Source of the DNA: an uncultured Burkholderiaceae bacterium
GTDB taxonomy: Bacteria; Pseudomonadota; Gammaproteobacteria; Burkholderiales; Burkholderiaceae
Assembly: GCA_937871985.1 (NCBI GenBank)
Contig: CALMPB010000514.1
Location: 1-12,504, forward strand
Direction: 5' to 3'
Length of the DNA: 12,504 bases
Under the pieces are notes generated by a model, which saw only the letters and a program-made list of their open reading frames with translations, did no database searches and was not told the origin of the DNA. Position 1 is the stretch's first letter. The number at the start of each line of letters is the position of its first letter. Positions 1-7,248 of this stretch are shown here, piece after piece. The translations under genes and the position numbers were made by a program.

Positions 1-16
1 CCATGGAGGGGGCCAC

Positions 17-48
17 ATGTGGTGAAGTCGTGATCGACTTCACCACAT
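17..48. repeat. Perfect 14-bp inverted repeat with 4-nt loop
   Basis: Two perfectly complementary 14-base arms (17-30 and 35-48) are separated by the loop TGAT. Neither side is followed by a T-tract, so this does not look like a rho-independent terminator itself, although a strong one starts six bases later. It could be a protein-binding palindrome, an mRNA-stabilising 3' hairpin of a gene outside the window, or a transfer or recombination site. The structure is certain; the role is unknown. Confidence 0.7.
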
Positions 49-53
49 CCCGA

Positions 54-112
54 GAGGGAGGTTTACCCGGTACCGCGCCCCCTGCGGACGGGTAAGCCTC
101 CCTCGTTTTTTT
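54..112 (+). terminator. Strong rho-independent terminator
   Basis: The arms 54-69 and 89-104 form a 16-bp stem whose only irregularity is one G-U pair (62 with 96). The loop is about 19 nt, and seven consecutive T residues follow at 106-112. This geometry fits an intrinsic terminator for a plus-strand transcript entering from left of the window. It isolates the downstream 88-aa gene from upstream transcription. The long loop is slightly unusual. Confidence 0.75.
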
Positions 113-180
113 ACCCGCTCGACCTGGTTGAGTGCGCCCTGGTGATACTGAGAGCAGGAGAGGCTGGAGGGGTGTGAGCA

Positions 181-447
181 ATGAGCGAGATCGTGGAACT
201 GTTGCAGGCCGGACGTGATCTGGCGTGGCTTGGCCTCGTGCCCGCGTTTGATCACGCGATCCTCCTCGCTCAGGAAGCCGAATATGTCGCCACCCAAGCA
301 ACTCCGCCAGGCGCACAACCCCAAGCTCCGGTGTATCCGCCACTGGTGGTGAGTCTTGCGAACTCGATGCGCGGCTACCGGATTTCCCCGCGTACTCTGG
401 CCTCAGTAAGGAGTACATCCCGTCTGAATGATGATGGCAGTGTTTAG
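181..447 (+). CDS. Hypothetical 88-aa protein, unrecognised
   Basis: I do not recognise this protein. The start is supported by a purine-rich Shine-Dalgarno (GGAGGGG, 166-172) eight bases before the ATG. The first ~35 residues look like an amphipathic helix rich in Leu, Ala and Glu (EIVELLQAGRDLAWLGL). A Pro/Ala/Gln-rich linker follows at about residues 40-55, then a short basic Ser/Arg tail. There is no signal peptide and no clear membrane segment. The gene stands alone between two strong hairpin terminators (54-112 and 477-515), and a perfect 12-bp palindrome lies just after its stop. It may be passenger DNA of the transposon or the remains of a neighbouring gene. The strong ribosome site is the main argument that it is translated. 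Confidence 0.45.
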   Translation: MSEIVELLQAGRDLAWLGLVPAFDHAILLAQEAEYVATQATPPGAQPQAPVYPPLVVSLANSMRGYRISPRTLASVRSTSRLNDDGSV

Positions 448-451
448 AGGC

Positions 452-463
452 TCGCGTACGCGA
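452..463. repeat. Perfect 12-bp palindrome, possible operator
   Basis: TCGCGTACGCGA is fully self-complementary and begins five bases after the stop of the 88-aa gene, before the next terminator hairpin. A 12-bp perfect palindrome of this type is a plausible dimer-protein binding site, but no cognate regulator is visible. It could also be chance in CG-rich DNA. Confidence 0.35.
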
Positions 464-476
464 ATCCTTCTCCCCC

Positions 477-515
477 AAATGGGACAACACGTACTGCACG
501 TGTTGTCCCATTTTT
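477..515 (+). terminator. Terminator hairpin, perfect 16-bp stem
   Basis: The arms 477-492 and 498-513 are perfectly complementary over 16 bp around a 5-nt loop. The run of five T (511-515) begins inside the 3' arm. This fits termination of the 88-aa gene transcript. The 3' arm also forms the left half of the candidate res palindrome at 504-533, so the site may do double duty. Confidence 0.65.
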
Positions 516-533
516 CTATAGCTAAATGACACA
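504..533. other. Candidate resolvase crossover site (res I)
   Basis: This 30-bp imperfect palindrome has TGTC-like outer ends and an AT dinucleotide at the centre of CTATAG (516-521). Its two 15-base half-sites match at 11 of 15 positions (TGTCCCATTTTTCTA against TGTGTCATTTAGCTA). Size, inward-facing TGT ends and a central two-base overlap resemble the crossover sites bound by small serine resolvases, and it lies about 130-160 bp upstream of the resolvase gene, as expected for res. A third copy of the ten-base half-site is inverted at 477-486. I found no convincing accessory subsites between 534 and 662, so the assignment is an inference. Confidence 0.4.
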
Positions 534-662
534 CGGCCAACCATGGCAAAGGACAGAGTGCCGGTCTTGTCTTTCCGTGGCCCCGAACGTTTCATAAACT
601 CGTCTCGCCGAATAGTGTTTCAGGTCATGGTGGATTCTAGGTTTGTGAGCCAAACTGGGTCT

Positions 663-1265
663 ATGAGACTGCTGGGGTACACGAGAGTGAGCACGGTCAG
701 CCAGGATGCACACCTCCAACTCGATGCGCTCACCGCGGTAGGGGTTGAACCACGTGACGTGTTCTCTGATGTGACCTCGGGAGTACGAGCCGCGATCAAA
801 CGTCCCGGGATGCAAAAACTCCTCGACTACGCGACTACGGGTGACACGGTCGTGGTGTGGCGGATCGATCGACTCGGACGCTCGTTGCTTGATGTGCTGA
901 ACACGGTGAACCTGCTGCGCGAGCGGGGCGTGAAGATACGCTCCATCTCGGACGGGATCGACCCGGAGACCTCGTCGGGACGGATGATGCTCGGGATGCT
1001 CGCAACGTTGGCCGAGTATGAACGCGAACTCATTACTGAACGAGTGAACGCAGGAATCATCGCGGCGAGACAGAATGGCACACAATTCGGGAGGCCTCCG
1101 GTAGACCCGGCAGTGGTCCGAGAGAAGTTGCAGATCGCGCGGGATGCGCGGGCGAAGGGTCGCACCGCGCAAGAAGCCGCACAGTTGGTGGGGTGGTCGC
1201 GGGCAACCCTGTACCGGCATGAACGGACAGCCGATGCTGCGGCTGCCGGGTCTGATCAGGTGTGA
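663..1265 (+). CDS. tnpR: Small serine recombinase (resolvase)
   Basis: This 200-aa site-specific recombinase of the resolvase/invertase family probably resolves cointegrates formed during replicative transposition. The catalytic domain shows GYTRVST with the nucleophile Ser10 and Arg8. RIDRLGRS at 67-74 supplies Arg67 and Arg70, equivalent to Arg68 and Arg71 of gamma-delta resolvase. The conserved E-helix region (LATLAEYERELITER) follows. A C-terminal helix-turn-helix spans about 168-186 (TAQEAAQLVGWSRATLYRH). I chose the ATG at 663 because family members begin right at this beta-strand. The frame is open back to 543, but that extra 40-aa stretch has no resolvase character and overlaps the likely res and promoter region. 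The ribosome site before 663 is weak. The stop is one base from the transposase start. Confidence 0.9.
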   Translation: MRLLGYTRVSTVSQDAHLQLDALTAVGVEPRDVFSDVTSGVRAAIKRPGMQKLLDYATTGDTVVVWRIDRLGRSLLDVLNTVNLLRERGVKIRSISDGIDPETSSGRMMLGMLATLAEYERELITERVNAGIIAARQNGTQFGRPPVDPAVVREKLQIARDARAKGRTAQEAAQLVGWSRATLYRHERTADAAAAGSDQV

Positions 1266-1266
1266 C

Positions 1267-2655
1267 ATGGATGCGCTGGCACGGTGGCGGATTCTGCGGC
1301 TCCATATTGAGGACGCAATCCCATTGACCCGGGTAGCTGACGAGAGCGGTGTGGGGTTGCGCACACTGCAACGATGGAAGAAGTCCTATCTCGACGGAGG
1401 GCTCGCCGCGCTCAACACTGACACTCGGGGTGATCTGGGGACGCGGCGCATATCACCAGAGCTGGTCGCGTTTGTTGAACGATTAGCGTTAACACGGCCG
1501 CGGCCGTCGATCGCGACGCTACATCGATTCGTGCGTATCGAAGCTGATCGGATCAGCACCCCTGGCCCTAGTTATTCAACGGTCCGTTCGATCGTGCAGT
1601 GTCTTGATCCTGCGTTGGTGACGCTCGCGTTAGAGGGTCCGGAATCATATCGAGATAAGTATGAGCTTGTGCTTCGTCGCCGTGCCGAACACCCGAACGC
1701 GACCTGGCAAGCTGACCATACCGAGCTTGACATTCTCATCCGAGGCGCAAACGGGAAATCGGAACGTCCCTGGCTGACCGTCATCCTCGACGACTACTCG
1801 CGTGCGATCTGCGGGTACACCGTGTTCTCGGGAGCACCGTCCGCGATGAATACGGCCCTTGCGCTGCGACAGGCGATCTGGCGCAAGAGCGACCCCGCCT
1901 GGGCGATGTGCGGGTTACCGGATGTTCTGCACGTCGACCACGGCAGCGACTTCACCAGCCACCACCTGGAACACACCACGGTTGCCCTCAAAATTCGACT
2001 GATCTACTCCACGGTTGGAAGACCGCAAGGGCGCGGGAAAGTTGAACGGTTCTTCGGCACCGTGAACACGGAACTGCTTTCACAGTTACCCGGCCATCTC
2101 GCTCCCGGGTCACGCGCCCCAGAACCACAATTGACGCTCGCGAACCTTGATCAGGCCATTGGGGGTTTCATCATGGAATACAACGAGCGAACACATCGCG
2201 AGATTGGTGCAAGCCCCAAGGAAGCCTGGGTGGGAGAAGGCTGGCTGCCGCGCATGCCCGACAGCCTCGACCAGCTCGACGGACTACTCCTCACAGTTCC
2301 GAAGAATCGTGTGGTGCAACGTGACGGCATCCATTTCCAAGGGCAACGCTACCTCGCACCCACGCTGGCACCATTTGTGGGACGCACCGTCACGATCAGA
2401 TATGACCCCCGAGACCTCTCCGAGATTCGGGTCTACGACCACAACACCTATATTTGTGTCGCAGTCGATGAAGCACACCCGAACGAGAGACTCAGTCTCC
2501 GCGATATTGAAACCGCGCGCCGCGCGCGCCGTCGCGAACTCCGCAAGAACCTCAACGACCGTATCCCCCGCAACGCGATGCGTGAAGAGACACGCGTAGC
2601 GGCACCACCGATGCGTCGGGTGAAACTCCGCACTTACGAAGAGGACGATTCATGA
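1267..2655 (+). CDS. tniA: D,D35E (rve/Mu-type) transposase, TniA-like
   Basis: This transposase belongs to the retroviral-integrase superfamily and catalyses DNA strand transfer together with the downstream ATPase. In the 462-aa product, an N-terminal helix-turn-helix (about residues 18-45, LTRVADESGVGLRTLQRW) precedes the catalytic core. Core residues are Asp150 (WQADHTELD), Asp224 (VLHVDHGSDF) and Glu260 (GRGKVERFF), with exactly 35 residues between the last two. A Mu-C-type beta-barrel (about 344-400) and a basic tail follow. Length fits the ~480-aa Tn552 transposase. Start choice is uncertain: the frame is open back to 1144, with alternative ATGs at 1219 and 1234 inside the resolvase gene. 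The ATG at 1267, one base after the resolvase stop, begins at the conserved N-terminal helix and suggests translational coupling. The stop overlaps the ATPase start as ATGA. Confidence 0.9.
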   Translation: MDALARWRILRLHIEDAIPLTRVADESGVGLRTLQRWKKSYLDGGLAALNTDTRGDLGTRRISPELVAFVERLALTRPRPSIATLHRFVRIEADRISTPGPSYSTVRSIVQCLDPALVTLALEGPESYRDKYELVLRRRAEHPNATWQADHTELDILIRGANGKSERPWLTVILDDYSRAICGYTVFSGAPSAMNTALALRQAIWRKSDPAWAMCGLPDVLHVDHGSDFTSHHLEHTTVALKIRLIYSTVGRPQGRGKVERFFGTVNTELLSQLPGHLAPGSRAPEPQLTLANLDQAIGGFIMEYNERTHREIGASPKEAWVGEGWLPRMPDSLDQLDGLLLTVPKNRVVQRDGIHFQGQRYLAPTLAPFVGRTVTIRYDPRDLSEIRVYDHNTYICVAVDEAHPNERLSLRDIETARRARRRELRKNLNDRIPRNAMREETRVAAPPMRRVKLRTYEEDDS

Positions 2656-3464
2656 GCCGAAACTTCATCGTGACCAAAGAACATCGCCGCTTCATCGAGT
2701 TCGCCAACGCTGTCCGAAAGGAACACACCATCGGCATTTGCCACGGCGACGCCGGTGTCGGGAAGACCCAATCTGGGCGACGGTACGCCCGCTGGGACAC
2801 CCTCGAACCATTCATCACTACCTGGGGTGCCCGTGCCGACTCAGACGCCGACTATCACGCGGCAGCTCACCGCTCCCGCACTGTGTTCTATACGCCGCCA
2901 GTGCTCCCAAAGCCCGCGCAACTCATCCGAGAGATCAACCTTCTCCAAGACCGCCTCGGAGCATGCATTGATGAGCACCTACGGACAATAGGCAAAATCA
3001 CTGACCCCGTAGTGCGTACGAGCACCCGTAAATATGTAGAACTGCTCATCGTCGACGAGGCAGAACGACTGACCGCTACTGCGCTTGAAGTGCTCCGAGA
3101 TCGCCACGATCAAGAACACATCGCGATCATTCTCATCGGGATGCCCGGAATCGATCAACGCTTCCGCCACTACCCCCAGCTGTACAGCCGCCTCGGGTTC
3201 TCGCACCGCTACCGGACACTCGCACGTGACGAACTCCTCTTCGTCCTCGCACGCCACTGGAAACGACTCGGCCGCACCCTCGACCCAGACGATTTCACTG
3301 ACGCACAAGCCATCGCCACGATCGAACGCATCACTCGTGGTAACTTCCGACTCCTCGAACGTCTCTTCCCGCAGATCGAGCGAGTGCTCAAGATCAACGA
3401 ACTCGAAACCATCACCGACGACGTCATCGAAGCTGCTGCCAGCATTCTCGTTATCGGTACGTAA
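2652..3464 (+). CDS. tniB: AAA+ transposition ATPase, TniB-like
   Basis: This 270-aa ATP-binding transposition protein of the TniB/IstB/MuB type should bind target DNA, recruit the transposase and contribute to target choice and immunity. Walker A is GDAGVGKT at residues 32-39 and Walker B is LLIVDEAE with Asp135-Glu136. A sensor-like IILIGMPG segment and the arginine-rich region HYPQLYSRLGFSHRYRTL follow, typical of TniB proteins. Length equals that of the Tn552 p271 protein. Its ATG overlaps the transposase stop by four bases (ATGA), so the two are translationally coupled. The last codons overlap a pair of direct repeats (3453-3496) that may belong to the transposon end. Assignment as transposition ATPase is firm; the exact subfamily is inferred. 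Confidence 0.9.
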   Translation: MSRNFIVTKEHRRFIEFANAVRKEHTIGICHGDAGVGKTQSGRRYARWDTLEPFITTWGARADSDADYHAAAHRSRTVFYTPPVLPKPAQLIREINLLQDRLGACIDEHLRTIGKITDPVVRTSTRKYVELLIVDEAERLTATALEVLRDRHDQEHIAIILIGMPGIDQRFRHYPQLYSRLGFSHRYRTLARDELLFVLARHWKRLGRTLDPDDFTDAQAIATIERITRGNFRLLERLFPQIERVLKINELETITDDVIEAAASILVIGT

Positions 3465-3496
3465 CACCGCCATTCATCGGTACAGATTCACCGCCA
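3453..3496. repeat. Two 20-21 bp direct repeats, possible transposase sites
   Basis: The unit ATCGGTAC followed by 4-5 bases and CACCGCCA occurs twice, at 3453-3472 and 3476-3496, with a period of 23-24 bp. It straddles the stop codon of the ATPase gene. Transposases of the Tn7/Mu/Tn552 group bind repeated sites of about this size near element ends, so this may be the right-end array. I found no inverted counterpart left of the resolvase gene, which weakens that reading. Confidence 0.4.
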
Positions 3497-3570
3497 CCCA
3501 ACGCTAACGTTCACATTCTAGCTGCTTTCAGCGACTGCCCACGCCTCTGGCATCTCGCGGTAAACCAGGC

Positions 3571-3621
3571 ATTATTGGTGCGTAGATAACACCTTCTTCG
3601 TGATGAAGGAGGTGTTCAGCT
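3571..3621 (+). other. Possible oriT region upstream of relaxase
   Basis: MOBF relaxases commonly act at an oriT close to their own gene. The 157-bp gap before the relaxase holds GGTGCGTA (3577-3584) followed by the hairpin at 3588-3616. As I remember it, GGTGCGTA also occurs just before nic in the MOBF plasmid R388. This is an eight-base match plus position, so it is only a hint. The rest of 3465-3570 holds the direct repeats and nothing else I can assign. Confidence 0.2.
3588..3616 (+). promoter_or_regulatory. Hairpin covering the relaxase ribosome-binding site
   Basis: The arms 3588-3599 and 3605-3616 pair over 12 bp (one G-U) around the loop GTGAT. The 3' arm contains the complete Shine-Dalgarno AAGGAGGTG (3606-3614) of the relaxase gene, whose GTG start follows at 3622. 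In mRNA this would hide the ribosome site, a plausible way to keep relaxase levels low. The same DNA hairpin could also be part of oriT. No T-tract follows, so it is not a terminator. Confidence 0.5.
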
Positions 3622-6600
3622 GTGACCGTCTCGATGCGCTTGATGTCGGCGGGCGATGGGTACAAGTACTTACTCCGCACCGTTGTAGCAGGAGATGGCA
3701 ACCGGTCACTATCTACACCGCTGACTCGCTACTACGGGGCTGAAGGTACCCCGCCTGGTCGTTGGCTCGGTAGTGGGCTTGCGGGGCTCGGGCAAGGGCA
3801 GATCCACGTCGGTGACGAAGTTAGCGAAGAACAACTCCGATTGCTAGTGGGTGAAGGTCGCGATCCAATTACCGGTGATGCCCTTGGTGTTGCCCCCTAC
3901 CGGTACATGACATTTGAGGAACGGGTAGCACTTCGTGCAGCTGCGCTCGACGCATCGCTGACGCCCGTAGAAAGAGGTCAAGCGGTCGCGGCAATCGAAG
4001 CTGAGGAAGCCGCGCGTGGGGTGCGCAAAGCCGTAGCCGGGTTCGACTTCACATTCTCAATTCCGAAATCGGCGAGTGCACTCTGGGCAGTTGCAGACGC
4101 AGGCACTCAAGCCTTGATCGCAGACGCTCACCATGCGGCGGTTGCAGAGATGATTGCCTATATGGAGCGTGAGGTTGCATTCACCCGCAGTGGGGCAACT
4201 GCAGGAGGCGGCGCGGTTGCACAGGTCGATGTTCGCGGTGTGATCGCAACCGCCTACGATCATTACGATTCACGTGCTGGTGACCCGCACCTGCACACGC
4301 ATGTCGTGATCAGCAACAAGGCACAGACTGTACTCGACAATAAGTGGAGGTCGCTCGACAGCCGCCCAATGCACGCCGCAACAGTAGCAATCTCAGAGCT
4401 ACACGAAGCTGTCTTTGCCGATCGCCTCACTCGTCTTCTCGGGGTTGAATGGGAACTGCGCGACATGGGTCGTAACCGCAACCCGGGTTGGGCGATCGCT
4501 TCGGTACCAGAAGCTCTCGTCGCAGAGTTCTCGACCCGTTCGCAGCACATCGACGCAGCGACAGACGATCTCATTGCTGCCTATGTACAACAGCACGGAC
4601 ACCGACCTAATGCAGCAGCGATAATGAAGCTGCGCGCACAGGCGACATTATCGACGAGGCCAGAGAAGAAAATCCACTCGCTTGCCGACCTCGCTGCAGG
4701 TTGGCGCAATCGTATGAGCCGCACCCTGAGTAAGGACGCAACGGCGTGGGTGCGAGATGTTTCATCGAACGAGGCTCCGCTACTGTTCCGTGCCGATGAC
4801 ATTCCACTCGATGTGATTCGCTCGATCAGCGAGAGCGTCGTAGCAGTTGTTGGTGAGAAGCGCTCGACATGGCGTCGTTGGAACCTCACTGCCGAGGCGG
4901 CCCGGCAAACCATGGGTTATCGCTTCGCGTCGTTGGAAGATCGCGAAGCAGTTGTCGAACTTGTAGTTGATTCCGCCGAGCAGGTGTCGCTACGGCTGAC
5001 ACCATATGAACTAGCTTCAAGCCCCATCCAGTTTCGGCGAAGCGACGAGTCGTCGGTTTTCAGGCCGAAGAATTCGACCGTGTTTTCTTCGAACGTCCTG
5101 CTGGACGCCGAAGACCGGCTACTCGAACTCAGCCGGGATGTCACGGGGCCAACGGTGGCGCTCGCAACAATCGAGAAGGCTGCGCGAAAGCCAGACCGTG
5201 AGAAGCGCATGCTCGGTGAAGATCAGGCTGCGGCTCTCACCAGCATCGCGGTCTCAGGGCGTGTAGTTGATCTGCTTGTTGGCCCTGCCGGTGCAGGGAA
5301 GACCACCGCGATGCGCGCTCTGCGTCGTGCCTGGGAAGAAGAGCACGGTTCCTGTTCGGTCGTTGGGCTTGCACCATCTGCGGGAGCTGCGGAGGTTTTG
5401 GCCGTTGACCTCGGTATTGAAACCGAGAACACTGCGAAGTGGTGGCAGAACTATTTGGCTACCGGTGAAGGCTTCGGCAATGAGCAGTTGGTGATCCTCG
5501 ACGAAGCCTCGCTCGCAGGCACACTTTCTCTCGACCGCATCACAGCGCTTGCAGCCACGGCTGGTGCGAAGGTGCTTCTTGTCGGTGATTACGCACAGCT
5601 CCAGTCAGTTGATGCCGGTGGCGCGTTTGGGCTGCTCGCGCACAGCCGCGACGACGTGCCCGAACTTGTCGATGTGCACCGCTTCACCAACGCGTGGGAG
5701 AAGACGACCTCACTTGATCTGCGTCACGGCCACGCCGAAGCGATCGACGCCTACGATCAGCACGAGCGGATCTTTGACGGCGAGACCGAGGCAATGGTCG
5801 ATGCCGCATACGAAGCTTGGCGGGCGGATCGGGCTGCGGGGCAATCCACGATCTTGATCTCTGATTCCAATGAATCAGTCGCGACACTCAACAGGCGAGC
5901 GCGCACCGACCTGATCCTCGACGGTACCGTGCGCGGACCCCGAGAAGCCACGTTGCATGACGACAGCCGTGCGGCCATCGGCGACACGGTGATCACCCGT
6001 CGTAACGATCGCAGGCTGGTCGCCGGGCGTGGGTGGGTGCGCAACGGAGATCGGTGGACAGTGCTCGATGTTCGAACTGACGGCGCAGTCGTCGCGAGGC
6101 GGCTCGGGGCCACTCGCGGATGTTCCGTCGTGCTTCCCGCCGCCTATGTCGCTGAGCATCTGGAGCTTGGGTACGCTGTCACCTCGTATCGTGCGCAGGG
6201 CGTCACCACCGATACCGCTCATGTACTCGTTGATTCGTCGATGACTCGCGAGAACCTCTATGTCGCAATGACCCGTGGTCGAGCTTCGAACCGCGCATAC
6301 GTTGCATTGGATCGACCCGACAGCATGCACAGTGGGCCGCACCCAGCTGACGATGATGGCGCAACAGGGCGGAGCGTGTTGTACGGGGTGCTGCAGCACG
6401 TCGGCGCTGAACTCTCGGCACACGAGTCACTGGCCGTCGAACAGGAAGCCTGGGGCACGATCGCACAGCTCGCCGCCGAGTACGAGACCATCGCCGCAGC
6501 AGCTCAACGAGATCGGTGGGCGGAGCTTCTGCGAGCCTCCGGGTTGTCACTAAAGGATGCTGAGTCGGCAATCGAATCAGAAGCATTCGGGCCGCTGGCC

Positions 6601-7170
6601 GCTGAGCTTCGCCGTGCAGAAGCCAATCACCATGACGTTGATGCGTTGCTTCCACGCTTGGTACGTACACGAGCGTTCGATGATGCCGACGACGTTGCAG
6701 CGGTCTTGCGCCACCGAGTCGCTGCAGCAACCGCACGTTCTGCTGGCTCAGGGCGTGCGCGCAGTGCGCCAAGGCTGATTGCTGGGCTCGTTCCCGAAGC
6801 GTTCGGGAGCATGAGCGACGAAATGGCAGTCGCGCTTTCCGAGCGCCGAGTGCTTATGGAAGACCGTGTCGACGCCGTTCTCGATCGCGATGTCAGTGAC
6901 GGAGCCCGTTGGGTCGGTTCGCTCGGGGCGGTACCGACTGATCCTCGAAATGCGGCCGCGTGGCGGCGCTCCGCTCGCGTGGTCGCCGCATACCGAGACC
7001 GCTACCAGATCACCGCCGACACCGCGCTCGGTGTACCCCCTGACGTGACCACCCAGAAGGTTGATCGTGCTCGCGCCGAAGCAGCCCTGCGTGCGATTGG
7101 GAAGCTCAACCGGCCACGTCGCACTGAAGCACCAGTACGCGCAACCGAGACCCGCGGGCTGCGGTTGTGA
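3622..7170 (+). CDS. traA: MOBF conjugative relaxase-helicase (TraA/TrwC-like)
   Basis: This 1182-aa protein should nick oriT, bind covalently to the transferred strand and unwind DNA for conjugation. The N-terminal TrwC relaxase domain has candidate catalytic tyrosines at Tyr14 and Tyr16, a second pair in LTRYYG, and the metal-binding triad His223, His225 and His227 (DPHLHTHVV). The RecD/TraI-type helicase has Walker A GPAGAGKTT (554-562), Walker B VILDEAS with Asp627-Glu628, VGDYAQLQSVDAGG, the motif V region GYAVTSYRAQG and motif VI YVAMTRGR (880-887). A helical C-terminal ~250 residues, rich in Ala and Arg, is typical of actinobacterial versions. The GTG at 3622 has a strong AAGGAGGTG site nine to ten bases upstream, hidden in a hairpin. 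All key motifs are intact and length is full, so it looks functional. No coupling protein or type IV secretion gene is in the window. Confidence 0.95.
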   Translation: MTVSMRLMSAGDGYKYLLRTVVAGDGNRSLSTPLTRYYGAEGTPPGRWLGSGLAGLGQGQIHVGDEVSEEQLRLLVGEGRDPITGDALGVAPYRYMTFEERVALRAAALDASLTPVERGQAVAAIEAEEAARGVRKAVAGFDFTFSIPKSASALWAVADAGTQALIADAHHAAVAEMIAYMEREVAFTRSGATAGGGAVAQVDVRGVIATAYDHYDSRAGDPHLHTHVVISNKAQTVLDNKWRSLDSRPMHAATVAISELHEAVFADRLTRLLGVEWELRDMGRNRNPGWAIASVPEALVAEFSTRSQHIDAATDDLIAAYVQQHGHRPNAAAIMKLRAQATLSTRPEKKIHSLADLAAGWRNRMSRTLSKDATAWVRDVSSNEAPLLFRADDIPLDVIRSISESVVAVVGEKRSTWRRWNLTAEAARQTMGYRFASLEDREAVVELVVDSAEQVSLRLTPYELASSPIQFRRSDESSVFRPKNSTVFSSNVLLDAEDRLLELSRDVTGPTVALATIEKAARKPDREKRMLGEDQAAALTSIAVSGRVVDLLVGPAGAGKTTAMRALRRAWEEEHGSCSVVGLAPSAGAAEVLAVDLGIETENTAKWWQNYLATGEGFGNEQLVILDEASLAGTLSLDRITALAATAGAKVLLVGDYAQLQSVDAGGAFGLLAHSRDDVPELVDVHRFTNAWEKTTSLDLRHGHAEAIDAYDQHERIFDGETEAMVDAAYEAWRADRAAGQSTILISDSNESVATLNRRARTDLILDGTVRGPREATLHDDSRAAIGDTVITRRNDRRLVAGRGWVRNGDRWTVLDVRTDGAVVARRLGATRGCSVVLPAAYVAEHLELGYAVTSYRAQGVTTDTAHVLVDSSMTRENLYVAMTRGRASNRAYVALDRPDSMHSGPHPADDDGATGRSVLYGVLQHVGAELSAHESLAVEQEAWGTIAQLAAEYETIAAAAQRDRWAELLRASGLSLKDAESAIESEAFGPLAAELRRAEANHHDVDALLPRLVRTRAFDDADDVAAVLRHRVAAATARSAGSGRARSAPRLIAGLVPEAFGSMSDEMAVALSERRVLMEDRVDAVLDRDVSDGARWVGSLGAVPTDPRNAAAWRRSARVVAAYRDRYQITADTALGVPPDVTTQKVDRARAEAALRAIGKLNRPRRTEAPVRATETRGLRL

Positions 7171-7248
7171 AAGGATTGCTCATATCGTTTGCAGCTGAAT
7201 GGTCCACGGACGGGAAAGCCAGCTGCGCGGCTTGAAGAGGTACGAAAT

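Larger units (their letters stand above)
504..3496 (+). mobile_element. Tn552/Tn5090-like transposition module (ends unresolved)
   Basis: Resolvase, D,D35E transposase and AAA+ ATPase lie in this order on one strand: a one-base gap between the first two, a four-base overlap between the last two. Tn552 has the same partners (transposase of about 480 aa, ATP-binding protein of about 271 aa and a serine resolvase), as do Tn5090/Tn402 elements, which also carry tniQ. No tniQ-like gene is present here. The given limits are the outermost signals I can tie to the element (candidate res and the direct repeats), not mapped ends. I could not find matching terminal inverted repeats or a target-site duplication, so the element may be larger, or may have lost an end. 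Confidence 0.6.

Noticed and set aside
543..662. N-terminal extension of the resolvase reading frame
   Set aside because: The frame is open but shows no resolvase similarity. Family members start at the strand beginning at 663, and this stretch is likely promoter or res DNA.
522..1364. Long minus-strand reading frame opposite the resolvase
   Set aside because: Its translation has atypical composition (many Arg, His, Pro, Ser) and no motif. It is a shadow of the resolvase gene.
5875..6772. Minus-strand reading frames opposite the relaxase
   Set aside because: They overlap conserved helicase motifs of the relaxase and show no domain features, so they are shadow frames in GC-rich DNA.
7191..7226. 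GCAGCTG/CAGCTGC inverted repeat between the relaxase and the 64-aa gene
   Set aside because: The arms are 7 bp with a long loop, around the common CAGCTG palindrome; chance is likely.
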